A stretch of 64,000 nucleotides of DNA from Trichoderma breve (taxonomy: Eukaryota > Ascomycota > Sordariomycetes > Hypocreales > Hypocreaceae): NCBI RefSeq assembly GCF_028502605.1, contig NW_026611594.1, positions 1,071,501 through 1,135,500 on the forward strand. Reading direction: 5' to 3'. A program made the translations under genes and the position numbers. The notes under the pieces were generated by a model. That model ran no database searches, was not told where the DNA came from, and saw nothing but the letters and a program-made list of their open reading frames with translations. Positions 1 to 9,716 of this stretch are shown here, one piece after another (positions within the stretch are counted from its first letter, which is position 1; each line of letters opens with the position of its first letter).

Positions 1-578
1 CGGTGTCGACGGACGACATCATGTCGCTCATCTATCTGCTACGAGTGGAGCTGCTACGTGGAGCGTGGACTTCGCTGTACATTGATCCTACCAGCTTTGA
101 CTCAGAGGGCAACGAACCTCCTCCGGATGGTGTCATTGCTCTGATTGCCGACCTCTTGGGCCGATGCCTGGATGCGGTGGGAGCCGGCGGGTGGCTGTTC
201 AATGATGCCATCTCTTGGGCAGACAAGGCCGAGACAAGCGACTTTTTGACTGCCCTACGACTGGAAGTGACTGCCGCGCTGGAGGGAATCGAAGAAGCCG
301 TCTTCTTGAACGGTATCCTGGGAGAAACTGTACGATTCGGAAATGCAGTACAGAAGGGCAGTGCAAGTAGACAGAATTGGGGCCCGAACAAGCCGATCCT
401 CGTCCACTTGGAGAACCGCGAATCTCGACTGCTGCCGCTTGGCTTGAAGACTAAGCTGCTGCCTACGAGGGAAAAGGTGGTGTCGGGAGGTGAAGTGGTT
501 CAGCGAAGCATTCGAGAAACCGGACACCTGATCAGTCAAAAGGTGGAGGCTTACTCGCTGGAGAAGCTAGCCATTTGA
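1..578 (+). CDS. 3' end of an unrecognised protein gene (truncated by window edge)
   Basis: An open frame runs in from the left edge and stops with TGA at 576-578, giving the last 191 or so residues of a larger protein; the true start lies outside the window. The sequence is mainly helical-looking, with leucine-rich stretches (DDIMSLIYLLRVELLRGAW, LIADLLGRCLDAVG) followed by a basic tail containing KTKLLPTREKV and ending in SLEKLAI. No signal peptide or membrane segment is visible in the part present. Codon use and the clean stop argue for real coding sequence. I do not recognise the family and assign no function. An antisense frame over the same bases is a shadow. Confidence 0.6.
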   Translation, partial: VSTDDIMSLIYLLRVELLRGAWTSLYIDPTSFDSEGNEPPPDGVIALIADLLGRCLDAVGAGGWLFNDAISWADKAETSDFLTALRLEVTAALEGIEEAVFLNGILGETVRFGNAVQKGSASRQNWGPNKPILVHLENRESRLLPLGLKTKLLPTREKVVSGGEVVQRSIRETGHLISQKVEAYSLEKLAI

Positions 579-1593
579 GCCTCTTTTTCCTCTGCTCTTA
601 CATGGTGTGTGAGGAAAAAGATTCGGGGAATACGGATGAAGTAAATTCTGAGCGGGTGCTCTTGAAAGGGGAGGGGGATGGACGGAAGGATTCTGGACTA
701 GTGCGGCTCAGAGGGAAATCGGTAACTGACTTGGGCAACTAGCCAAATCGGAGAAAATGTGAACCAAAAGAAAAAAGTGAGGCAACTAGATGCCTTGCAT
801 CCCACGAGGGGAGTGGGATTCTCGGTGAAGGGGAGGGGAGGGGGCCAAAGGGACTTGAAGGAGGGGGGGATAGTTTCCGACGGCCGAATAGCTGGATAAT
901 ACCATTGTTGTGTTGTGCGAGAAAGAGATAGATTTGGTATGTAATTGAAACAAGGCAATGGATTTCATTTCCCCGTATATGCTCGTATTCGAGTTCGATT
1001 AAAGGGTCAATGGAAATAAGTATCACATGCCACCGGTGATGAAGCATTCTTGAAATGCTTGAAGAGCATAGAATGAGGCAGTCATGTATGTGTGACATAC
1101 CGCGAGAGCATGTGTCCTATCACGGGCTGAACTGGAATGCATGGACATGGGTAGTTGGGACCTGACGAAGCGGGGAGAGATGGTCTTTGAGCCGGTGCAC
1201 TAAGTGAAGCTCGCCTTGAATTGTCTATCGCTGGATGCATCGAGACTCTTTGGGGCCGGGCACGGAACTTTGGGGGAGCTGAGCGTGAAGATGCATGAAA
1301 ATAGGGGGCCAAGGAGTGAGAGAGAGAGAGGGGAGGCTGATTGGTATGGAGCATGGAAGATATGAAAAGCAGGGCTGAAGAGGTCGGTGGACTGCATTAA
1401 GATGTAAAGCTGAAAGTCTGAGATGAGAGTTGGTTGCGAAGTCGGCCTGTGTCTAATGCCAGAAGCCGACACTTGATCCCAACCCGATAAGAGGACGATA
1501 GGCTCAATCTAACAAGGCGCAGCTTCTTTTGTGTCTTTTTTCTCGATTGAGAACCGAACACCGGGATGTTTCTGGAGGGTTGCATACTTACAG

Positions 1594-1614
1594 GTACCCG
1601 TACCCGTACCCGTA
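1594..1614. repeat. Short tandem repeat, GTACCC units
   Basis: Three to four consecutive copies of a six-base GTACCC/ACCCGT unit lie in the spacer after the first partial gene. No other copies were noticed nearby. Confidence 0.8.
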
Positions 1615-1832
1615 TAATTAAGAAAGAGTAGAAGTTTGCAGCCAACGAACCAATTGCGCGACGGTCTTCACGTTGCCTCGAAAGGTGTTTCACCTTGCCA
1701 CGGATGCAGGGCTGCGGAGTTGCGGAGGGCTCCGAAGAACATGGTTTGATGCAGCAGCACAGCCTCGCTGAGAGACATGCATGGAAGTAAGATTAGCTTA
1801 GATGTGTAGATTTCCGAGGCCCGTATCGAGTT

Positions 1833-1852
1833 GGGCGGGCGGGCGGGCGGGC
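1833..1852. repeat. GGGC x5 microsatellite
   Basis: Five perfect GGGC units in non-coding DNA; a potential G-rich structured element, otherwise unremarkable. Confidence 0.9.
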
Positions 1853-2862
1853 ATGGGCGAGACAGACACGAAGTGGCAAAATGGAGATGCATGGAATTAC
1901 CTATTATTAGAGCGGCGATGAAGAGAAAAAAAATTAAGAGAAAAAAAATTGAATGAGACAGGGGAGATGCAGTTTTGGCTGATCTGATGCTGGTTATGGT
2001 GATGATGACTGTGTAAAATAGATGTACTGTAAACTGGGAGACACAGGCAGAATGCTCATCTTGACGTCAATAATTGGAGGGATCAAATTGACTTGTTGCG
2101 TCAAGGCTTCTCCCAAGGCTGTCCGTTGGGCCCGAACAGTTCCAGCGTCCCAGCGCTCAAGCCACCAAGCGGTAGGTACCGGGTACTGACTGACTGCTAG
2201 GCGAAGTGTTAGTGTTAGTGGTTTCTAGGGCCTCCTCGAGAATGGCTTCCATCGCCCATCCAGGTGCAAAGGAACAACCAAGACATTGAGCACATGCAAA
2301 TCATGGCTGGCCGTCGACAGGGGTCGGGGATGGCGGGCCAATCCAGCCCTGGAAACCCTCTTAGGCTCTAGTTCTAAGGGACAACAGACCCCTGTAGGGA
2401 CCTCTTTAAGCCCCAAGCCCCCTGTGCTGTGGCCACCCTCCATTCCCTCTGGTTCCCCCACAGCAGGGAAAGTTGATGGCGGGGCTGGTGGACGACGTCA
2501 CAGCCCGTGCGGTTTGAAGCCACATGTGCGCTCTTGTGTCTCGAACTTTGGGCACTGCTGATGGATGTTTGAGGCGCGTGTGCGAGTCTGTGGCCGGGGC
2601 TGGATCGACGGTTGTTGCAGGCGATGATTTGAGAGTTATTGTCTGAGGGGGTTACGCTTGTGATAGGAGGGGGGAGTGTTGATGCTGGCTGGTTATAATG
2701 GGTGCAGTATCGATAAGTGAGTGACTGTGGTGAAGAGTCATTGATTGAAAATGGTTGCCTTGCCTCTCTCTCTTTTGCCTCCTCCATCTTCCTCCCTCCT
2801 CTTTTTGTAACACTCCCTCATACTCTCACACACTCTCTCTACAAATACCACATCAACAACTC

Positions 2863-2883
2863 TTATTTATTTATTTATTTATT
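2863..2883. repeat. TTAT microsatellite in a probable 5' leader
   Basis: About five TTAT units followed by a T-run, located roughly 370 bases before the start codon of the RD-rich protein gene and probably inside its transcribed leader or core promoter. Confidence 0.85.
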
Positions 2884-3253
2884 TTTCCCTGCATCGGAGA
2901 TATCGAGTATACGAGCCTTCGATCCCGGAAGTTGGAAGTCGCCTGCTGCGCCATCTCCAGCCCACATCAACCATCGCTGCTGACCAACCAGCAGATCCGC
3001 ATCACCCAGCCAAGACGCCGCACCTATCCTATCACGAGGACACGCGACAGACGACCATTCTCTGTCATTTCCTGTTAACCTATTATAAGGCTCCGGCTAC
3101 TGTTTACATAACTGCGGCCTAACGTGACTCTTCATTTTCTCCCAAGAAGCAGAACCTGCCTCTTGCTTCAACGACCTTCTTCCACCACTTGACCAAGACA
3201 GCATCAATCATACATCATCGCATACTCTCATCAAATTTCCTCTTCGCCACCGC

Positions 3254-5409
3254 ATGGTAGCCCGCATGGTAGCTATGAGCGGTACCTCCGTAGTTCAGCA
3301 CATCGATGCCGTCGACGCTTTTGCCAGGACCCTTTACGTGCGCACCACCCAGTCAACTGTCCCGTCTCTTTCTGGTGATGCCTCTCAGGCCGTTCACAAC
3401 CTCCACAATGCTCTGCGCGACCTCCGTGTCGAGGCTGCCGATCCAGACTCGCGCCTCAACTCCTCGGACTCTTCCACTTATTCGAAGCAGCTAAACTCCA
3501 TCGTCAAAGACTCTCAGACGACGCTCAAGCAGCTCGAGCTCGTCCTGGATTTGAACAGCAGGGGCGGAGGGCCTTACGCTGATGGCGCTGCCGAGAGCAT
3601 CAACGCTGTGCAAGTCAAGCTGGTCCATCAAAAGACTGTCATTGACGCCTTTTTGGATCTGCTGCAGTCGAGGGACGCTTCGCCAACCCGCCGCCGCCGT
3701 GGACCTGGTCTGGAGGCCATCAAGGACAAAGTGGATGCTATTGGGCGTAGACTCTTCCGTCGCGACAGCAACAAGACCAATAGCGGCGATGACAAGCTGT
3801 GGAAGAAGTTCAAGGCCGAGCTCGTCAAGGAGGGATTCTCATCCAAGGTGCTGGATGAGCATGAGGTATGTCCCCTTGCGCGCACTCAACCCCAGCTTTG
3901 GCACCTTGTAGCGCAAATACGGCGGAAGCTGACTCAATACAGGATATTCTCCGCGCCTACATTCAAGAGATTGAATCCGTGCCATCCATGAAGGACGGCA
4001 TTCCGCCTACCGTCCGAGGGCTCCTTGAGCTTGATGGCAACTCCGCTCCCAACCCCATGTACGCTCGCCACATGACCTTTCCACCGGTCGCCTACGACAA
4101 GACTGCTAGCATGGACACTGGACGACTCATGCCGGATCAACGACCCCATCCATCTTTGGCCCAAGAGCTGTCGTACGACCCCCGTGCCTGTGCTCCGAGC
4201 GAGAATGACGGCAACATGGGAAAATCCTTTGACTTCATCTCCACACGAGATTTACTGCTGATGGATTCGCTCAGCTCGGACATGGCTGGCCTCCATCTAA
4301 GCAGCTCTCCCACACAGGCGGATGCTCCATCATTCCAGCCCATCATGTCTGGGGCTTTACCCGAGATAAGGCTACCGACGTCTACAGCCCCTCAGGCAAT
4401 TCCCCAAGCGAAGCAACTCAGTGTAGATGGAATAGCACCTCACGTGTACGGTTCCAGTGCTCCCCCGGCATATGGAGGGGCGTCAATACCTCGGCTGGCT
4501 CCGGACAGCTATGGGCGGGAGATTCCGATGCACGCAGAGTGGACCAAGATCAAACGCTCTGTCGTCAGCCCTGAGGCTCTCCATCGTGCCGGCGTGCGAT
4601 ACGAAGCTCGCCCGGGCTACGTCGCCATCCTTGGCCACCTATCCCTTGACCAAGTCACCCATTACGCTCGTTTGAGTGCAGAATGTCGTGCTGCTCGTCG
4701 AAGTGTACCTCAAGTCAGCAAGCAACATTCTCATCACGTGAATAGGCCCGAACGAACAGGATCAGAGAGTAGCCGAGATGGGAGCGCTGAAGACGACAAA
4801 GATTCGGAGCGCCGGAGCGACGTGTCTGATGCAGATGACGACAAAGCCTTGGATGAAAAGGATGTCAAGAATCATCCCGTCATTGTGAATCCTCCAGAAA
4901 AAAAGAGGTCGTCTGCAACCACTCCCGTGATGCCGAAGCCCATCCTAAAGAACAAAAACACCAACCATGTGCGCTTCGGCCCTGACCCCTACGAGGTTGA
5001 AGCCCGGCCAGAAAAGGACAGTCGCGAGAGTAAGGACGGCCGCGATGGCAAGGAGAGTCGTGACAGTCGAGATTCCAATTCTTCCAAGAAATCTCGAGAT
5101 CGCGACGAAAGAGATAGAGATGATCATTCTAGACGTCGCGAAGACAGAGACAGAGAGAGAAGAAGGCGAGACAGTGATCCGTCATATGACGACAAATATC
5201 GCCGAGACCGAGACCGGGACCGAGATCGTGATCGAGATCGAGACGACGGTTACCGGTCGCATCACAATGACCGCGATCGCCGTGATGATCGGAGACGGGA
5301 GAGGCCTGCCAGGAAGCAGCCATGGGGTGAGGCGCTCGGTATGGTTGGCATTGGCGGTGCCGCTGCCAGCTTGCTGGGAGTTTTGGCTGAGGCTGCCATT
5401 GGAGGTTGA
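3254..5409 (+). CDS. RD/SR-rich fungal protein, DUF8035-like
   Basis: Two exons, 3254-3865 and 3943-5409, with one 77-bp intron (GTATGT..ACAG); phase 0 at the junction gives 692 residues. The N-terminal 200 residues look helical and resemble the start of uncharacterised fungal proteins. Residues about 403-455 (from EWTKIKRSVVSPEALHRAG to HLSLDQVTHYARLSAECR) match my memory of the fungal domain catalogued as DUF8035; I could not verify this. Residues about 590-660 are a highly charged low-complexity tract with runs of alternating R and D, as in SR/RD-type RNA-associated proteins. The protein ends in a short Gly/Ala/Leu-rich hydrophobic tail. A second in-frame ATG four codons downstream (MVARMVAM) could be the real start. 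Function unknown; an RNA-linked nuclear role is only suggested by the RD tract. Confidence 0.85.
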
Positions 5410-5959
5410 TGGTATAACATCTTGACATTTCGCATACATGTGCACACATTTCTACATTGCTATTAAAGGGTTTTCTCTTTTCAGGTTTCAAGGCAACTCT
5501 TCTTTTCTTTGTACATCATTTGGCTACGACAGGCATTGGAGAGTAGGATATTTGTGAGCTGGAACAATGACGCTGTAACGCATTGATTCGCTTCTGAACT
5601 CTTTCAGGGGTGGACTCTTTGAAGTGATGAGGGGGAAGCAATTTGGCAAATACCCTAGGTCGGCTGCATTTTGTACATATTGATGATTTAATCTTGGCTT
5701 CTTGGGATAGATAGATTGAATGAATTATGAATCATGACTGGCATTGACAATATCTGACGCGGTTTCTGAGTACTTTTGTGTGATGTGCATTTGAGATTCA
5801 GCGATACATGAACAAGGATGTTTCATTTAATCTTTTTTTTTATTCTGCGTCTATATAGATGTTCTATATAGACACTCTTCTATAGACAAATGAATCCGTC
5901 TATCAACCCCCCTTTATGTATAGTACATGTATCTAGAAGAAAGAAGAAGGTAATGGAGT
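5410..5959. other. Convergent intergenic spacer
   Basis: Tail-to-tail spacer between the RD-rich gene (+) and the mitochondrial factor gene (-). It is AT-rich and holds only 3' untranslated sequence plus a perfect inverted repeat at 5849-5873. Confidence 0.7.
5849..5873. repeat. Perfect 10-bp inverted repeat, 5-nt loop
   Basis: GTCTATATAG, loop ATGTT, CTATATAGAC: arms at 5849-5858 and 5864-5873 are exact reverse complements. The element sits between two convergent genes just past the stop codon of the minus-strand gene, after a T-rich stretch (5831-5841). An RNA hairpin would be AT-rich and modest in stability. It may mark transcript 3' ends, but that is inference. Confidence 0.75.
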
Positions 5960-8083
5960 CTACAGCATCAGTTCTTCTTCCAGGGCATTCCACCATCCTT
6001 TCGCCCTCGACTCCCTCGCCGCCTCGCCCGGCGGCCGACGAGCCAACTCAGATCTCTTCCTCGGCACCCTCTTCCACTCCAATACCTTGATGCTGTCAAC
6101 CTGCGGCCAGGGAAACTCGGGGTCGCTAGCGCCCTCAAACTCTCGCGCATACAGACCGGCCTTTTTCTGCGGCAAGGTGCGGCGGAAGGTCCCCGCGTCC
6201 CAGTCGAAGCGCCGTGTGACGTCGGCTTCGGGCCGGCGCAGGACGACGTGGCCCTGGGCGGTGCGGTAGCGGATCTCGTGGTGGAAGAAGTCGGGGAACT
6301 CGAGGAGGAGGTCCGGGATACGGACGCGCATGAGGGAGCCCTGGCGGGCCTTTGTGGCGGAGGCAGACTTGAGGAGGCGGGCGAGCCAGGAGGAGATTGT
6401 GTGGTGGGCGTGGTCTTTGAGGAGCTGGGCTTTGCGGCGGCGGAAGGTGGCGCGGGAGGTGAGGGAGGAGGCGTGGGCGGCGGAGATTGAGTAGAGGGCG
6501 TCGAGCTGGAGGACTTCGTCGGCGAGGGCGGTTTGATGGCGGGTGCAGAGGGAGTTGTAGAGGGGGATTGCGTGGGTGCGGATGGCGGCGATGGCTTGGC
6601 CGAAGGAGCGCTGGTTGATGAGCGTCTTGATGTAGATGTCGAGGTCGGCCAGCGTCGGCGTGATGCTGTACGGCGCCGCGGTCATGACGTCCCAGATGTG
6701 GCGGACGTCGGCGGCGGAAGTGGCCGTGGATAAGTTGCCGGTGTGGATGTCGCGGGTGCGCTTGAAGGGCTTGGAGGCCGAGACGTAGGTCCAGCTGAGG
6801 AGGCTGGACCACGTCTCGTGCGGGATGGCGATGCCGTAGCGGCGGGAGACGTAGTCCAGCAGCTTCGTGCCGAGGACGATGTGCGACATGGAGCCAAAGG
6901 CCTCGACGATGGCCTGCAAGAGACGAGGGGTCGGTTTCAGGGGGGAGTTGTGGGCGAAATCGCGGCCTCCGGAGACTTGGATGCCGCCTTCTTCGGTGGT
7001 GGTGACGACGATGCCGTAGTAGCTCTCCAGGATCAGCTTCTTGATGGAGTAGACTGAGCTGGACCTGGCAAAGGCAATCATGGAGGTGCACAGTAGCTCT
7101 TCGTCCATTTCGTGGCCGTAGTAGAGATTGCGTATCCAGTGGTTCTTGTAGCTTGTGTAGCCCGCGCGCCGGCGGAGGAGACGCCGCAAGTCTTCGTCCA
7201 ACTGATCTGGCCTGCGGTTCCATGGTTCTCTCTTTAGCGCATTAACGCTGAATCTGATGTTGTCCAGGCGTTCAAGCTTCGATACCGGCAGCGGATTGTG
7301 GTTGCTGTACAGGTCGCGCGCAAGGAAAGCAACTCTGGAGCGGTCGAACTGGTAGTAGACGGGCTCTACTATGAAACGAGCCTTGATAAAGTCTGACCAT
7401 GACTTTGACGATCGAGAGTCCTGCAAGCCTTGAGCTGCCATGGCGGTCCAGAATGCCTTGGCTTGTTGATGGTCCATTGCTGCGCCGGCACATCTCATGG
7501 CTACTTCAAAGTCTGCGGCCGTTGGGCTGTGAGACGGCGGGGCTTGACTGCGGATCTCAATGAGGGTTCGAACGCCCTGAAGGATGCCGTGATGGACTTT
7601 GCGCACACCAAACTGGTTCAGCAGCATGCCGGGAAAGGTGAACTGCGCATGTGCCGGAGTGAGGTTGAGTCCATGTGCGATATCAGCTTCAGGAGACTGT
7701 ATCGGGTCAATACTGCGCAGAATCTCGGAAAAGGTCGATACAGGAAGCTCTCGGGCCTCTCGAACTGCAGCTTCATGATATGGTAAGTTGACATCGCTTA
7801 GAATATCGGTCCAGGCAGTGAATTCCCAGCCGATTCGAGACATGTTGCGCTTCCTGATGGATTCAAGGAGAATCCCCAACTCGGGCCGAACGCTGGGCGG
7901 CATCAGCTCGGAAAACAAATGACTCTGTACATTGGACGAAGCTGTGTGAGACGCTAGGCTGCGCCGGCCAGTGGTTTGTCGCCCACATCTCAATGGCAAA
8001 GGCGAAGAAGCATCATGGCGCTGGTTTTTCAGCGCTGCCAGTCCAAGGCGGCGTCCAGGCCAGACAAGTCGTCTGGGCGTCAT
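5960..8083 (-). CDS. Mitochondrial gene-expression factor, PPR/ATP13 (Aep2)-like
   Basis: Intronless gene of 707 codons. The N-terminus (MTPRRLVWPGRRLGLAAL) is rich in Arg and poor in acidic residues, as expected of a mitochondrial presequence. The body is a helical repeat-like protein with segments such as FEVAMRCAGAAMDHQQAKAF and LADLDIYIKTLINQRSFGQA, which read like degenerate pentatricopeptide helices. Overall length and style fit the fungal family annotated 'mitochondrial ATPase expression' (ATP13/Aep2), whose yeast member is needed for expression of ATP synthase subunit 9. The family assignment is from memory and moderate; a general PPR-like mitochondrial RNA factor is the safer call. 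It is divergent from LSm3 with 392 bases between start codons. High GC in the 3' half produces a long antisense shadow frame. Confidence 0.7.
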   Translation of the reverse strand: MTPRRLVWPGRRLGLAALKNQRHDASSPLPLRCGRQTTGRRSLASHTASSNVQSHLFSELMPPSVRPELGILLESIRKRNMSRIGWEFTAWTDILSDVNLPYHEAAVREARELPVSTFSEILRSIDPIQSPEADIAHGLNLTPAHAQFTFPGMLLNQFGVRKVHHGILQGVRTLIEIRSQAPPSHSPTAADFEVAMRCAGAAMDHQQAKAFWTAMAAQGLQDSRSSKSWSDFIKARFIVEPVYYQFDRSRVAFLARDLYSNHNPLPVSKLERLDNIRFSVNALKREPWNRRPDQLDEDLRRLLRRRAGYTSYKNHWIRNLYYGHEMDEELLCTSMIAFARSSSVYSIKKLILESYYGIVVTTTEEGGIQVSGGRDFAHNSPLKPTPRLLQAIVEAFGSMSHIVLGTKLLDYVSRRYGIAIPHETWSSLLSWTYVSASKPFKRTRDIHTGNLSTATSAADVRHIWDVMTAAPYSITPTLADLDIYIKTLINQRSFGQAIAAIRTHAIPLYNSLCTRHQTALADEVLQLDALYSISAAHASSLTSRATFRRRKAQLLKDHAHHTISSWLARLLKSASATKARQGSLMRVRIPDLLLEFPDFFHHEIRYRTAQGHVVLRRPEADVTRRFDWDAGTFRRTLPQKKAGLYAREFEGASDPEFPWPQVDSIKVLEWKRVPRKRSELARRPPGEAARESRAKGWWNALEEELML

Positions 8084-8475
8084 GATGCTATTCTGGCGAC
8101 CATTGAGAAGGCCACGCAGAGTGAGGAGAACTGCGATTGACTTGTCCCAGCGACTGGGCTAGTTGATACTGGCGCGATTCTCTAGGAATCTGGGGTAAAA
8201 GTGGCTTCACAATGGGGCCGCGGGTCTTGAAGAAGCGATGAAGCCATATGGGGCATGGCCTCGATACTTGCATATTGCGATATGCATTGCTGGCGATGCG
8301 CCCGCCGAAGATTTCCCACGGCATGGAGGGGCAAGGCTAGCTTTTTTTGACGAGGCCATCTCAAGAAGCTGCCGCATTCACACGAGCTCAAAACATTCGA
8401 TAAACGCAGCCATTATTTCCCTCGACTCAGGTACACGGAAGCGAATACCGAGAAGCGAATACCGAGATACAAAGC
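8084..8475. promoter_or_regulatory. Shared divergent promoter, mitochondrial factor / LSm3
   Basis: These 392 bases separate two divergent start codons and must hold both promoters. Just before the LSm3 start is an exact 14-bp tandem duplication, AAGCGAATACCGAG, at 8439-8452 and 8453-8466, probably in the LSm3 leader. No TATA box stands out, as is common for housekeeping genes. Confidence 0.6.
8439..8466. repeat. 14-bp tandem duplication in LSm3 leader
   Basis: Two exact head-to-tail copies of AAGCGAATACCGAG end ten bases before the LSm3 start codon. Confidence 0.85.
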
Positions 8476-8941
8476 ATGGCGGATGTTGGGGAGGAATCCA
8501 GCCACGTGGCTGAGCCGCTCGATCTCGTGCGGCTGCTGCTCAACGAAGTGGTCTTTGTCAAGCTGCGCGGTGACCGAGAGCTCAAGGGCAAGCTCCATGT
8601 ACGCACTATTCATGCATTGTCGATCTAGAGGTGGATGTGTGCTGATGAAGTTGTTGCAGGCCTACGACAGCCACTGCAACCTGGTGCTGGGCGATGTGGA
8701 AGAGACCATCTACGCCGTCGACGATGACGAGGAGGAGAGCGACGAGGTCAAGGTAAGGAGATGACGGTTCACAAGCAGCAGCACATGGGTCTAACAGTTG
8801 GCAAGACAATTAGCAGGAAATCAGAAATGTTGTTTGTGAGAGGTCAGTTTCTTTCATCCGGCTCAAGTGGTCAAGGGAGGAGTGGCTAACAGACTCACAG
8901 GCGATAGCGTCGTTTTAATCTCTCCCCAGGTTCCTTTCTAG
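8476..8941 (+). CDS. lsm3: LSm3, U6 snRNA-associated Sm-like protein
   Basis: Four exons (8476-8598, 8660-8752, 8806-8842, 8901-8941) give a 97-residue protein, the usual size of LSm3. Phases close exactly, including a 37-base third exon. The Sm1 motif is visible in [20 protein letters not shown] and [16 protein letters not shown]; the Sm2 motif is [14 protein letters not shown]. An acidic DDDEEESDE stretch separates the two, as in other LSm3 proteins. LSm3 is a subunit of the Lsm2-8 ring, which binds the 3' end of U6 snRNA in the nucleus, and of the cytoplasmic Lsm1-7 ring that promotes mRNA decapping. Three introns in under 500 bases is dense but normal for conserved fungal genes. I found no better alternative for the second intron's acceptor, which ends in CAAG rather than CAG/TAG. 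Confidence 0.97.
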
Positions 8942-9716
8942 AAATAGACAGCAATTGCAGCAATGATACCAATGACAAACTGAGACAAGCCCCCACGATC
9001 CACACGATGCGAGGAAATACATGACGCGCTCCTGGCCTCTGCGTTGGCATGAGCAGGGAAATGCGCAAGTGACAGAATGGCCGAGGCGACAAACTGCTGC
9101 AACTGATTAACATTGGCCGATGTTACCAAATTCCACTCTCACTCTCTGTATATGGACCCGACCGATACCGTTGGAGAGGCTTGCCACGGATGAACGATTG
9201 GTCAATGTCTGCGGCCATGGTGATGGCAAGGCTGGATGGTGACGGATCAGCATGCTGTGGTCATTTCCCCCTCCTCACAGAGTTTCTTTTCATGATTCTC
9301 TTTGGATTCGTGAAACCAATGAGCACACATCTTTTTGCTTTCTCTCTCTGCATGGACAAGCAGGGCTGTCTGGACATTGGCTGGCAGACAGACATGATGA
9401 TATGTAATTACTGGTGGAATGCTCTAATCGCAGACCAAGATCGAGTCGTGTCATCGCCCCACATTTATGTCCAAAAGCTTGCCTTATCGATAGCCACTCT
9501 CTCCGAGGCTCCTGGCCTGGCTGAGGCTCAGCTCAAACAGTGACTCCTTTTGCCGTTGACTAACAGCTAAACCTTGCTAGCCAGGCCGAAGAGTCATAGT
9601 TTGTGTCTTGTGTATTGTCTATATAATATGCTTCCCAGCGTCGTTTCCCTCCCGGATCCTCCAGCTATCAGGTCTATTGTAAAACGGGTGTGTCCGGTGC
9701 ACACTGTCACGGCATA
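8942..9716. other. Intergenic spacer
   Basis: Non-coding between LSm3 and the GTPase gene. One 120-codon open frame (9181-9543) has composition unlike a protein and no recognisable feature, so it is not called. Sequence before 9717 should hold the GTPase promoter. Confidence 0.6.

Larger units (their letters stand above)
579..3253. other. Intergenic, including 5' leader of the 3254 gene
   Basis: No convincing gene in 2.7 kb. It holds a GGGC x5 run (1833-1852), a short GTACCC repeat (1594-1614) and a TTAT microsatellite (2863-2883). From about 2760 the sequence turns pyrimidine-rich (CTCTCTCTTTTGCC and similar), as is usual for fungal promoters and leaders, so the 3254 gene probably has a leader of several hundred bases. 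Short overlapping open frames at 2717-3078 could act as upstream ORFs if the leader is that long. Confidence 0.5.

Noticed and set aside
6135..7223. 362-codon frame overlapping the mitochondrial factor gene
   Set aside because: Arg/Pro/His-rich translation typical of an alternative frame of GC-rich coding DNA.
9181..9543. 120-codon open frame between LSm3 and the GTPase gene
   Set aside because: Met/Cys/Trp-rich composition, no motif, no splice support.
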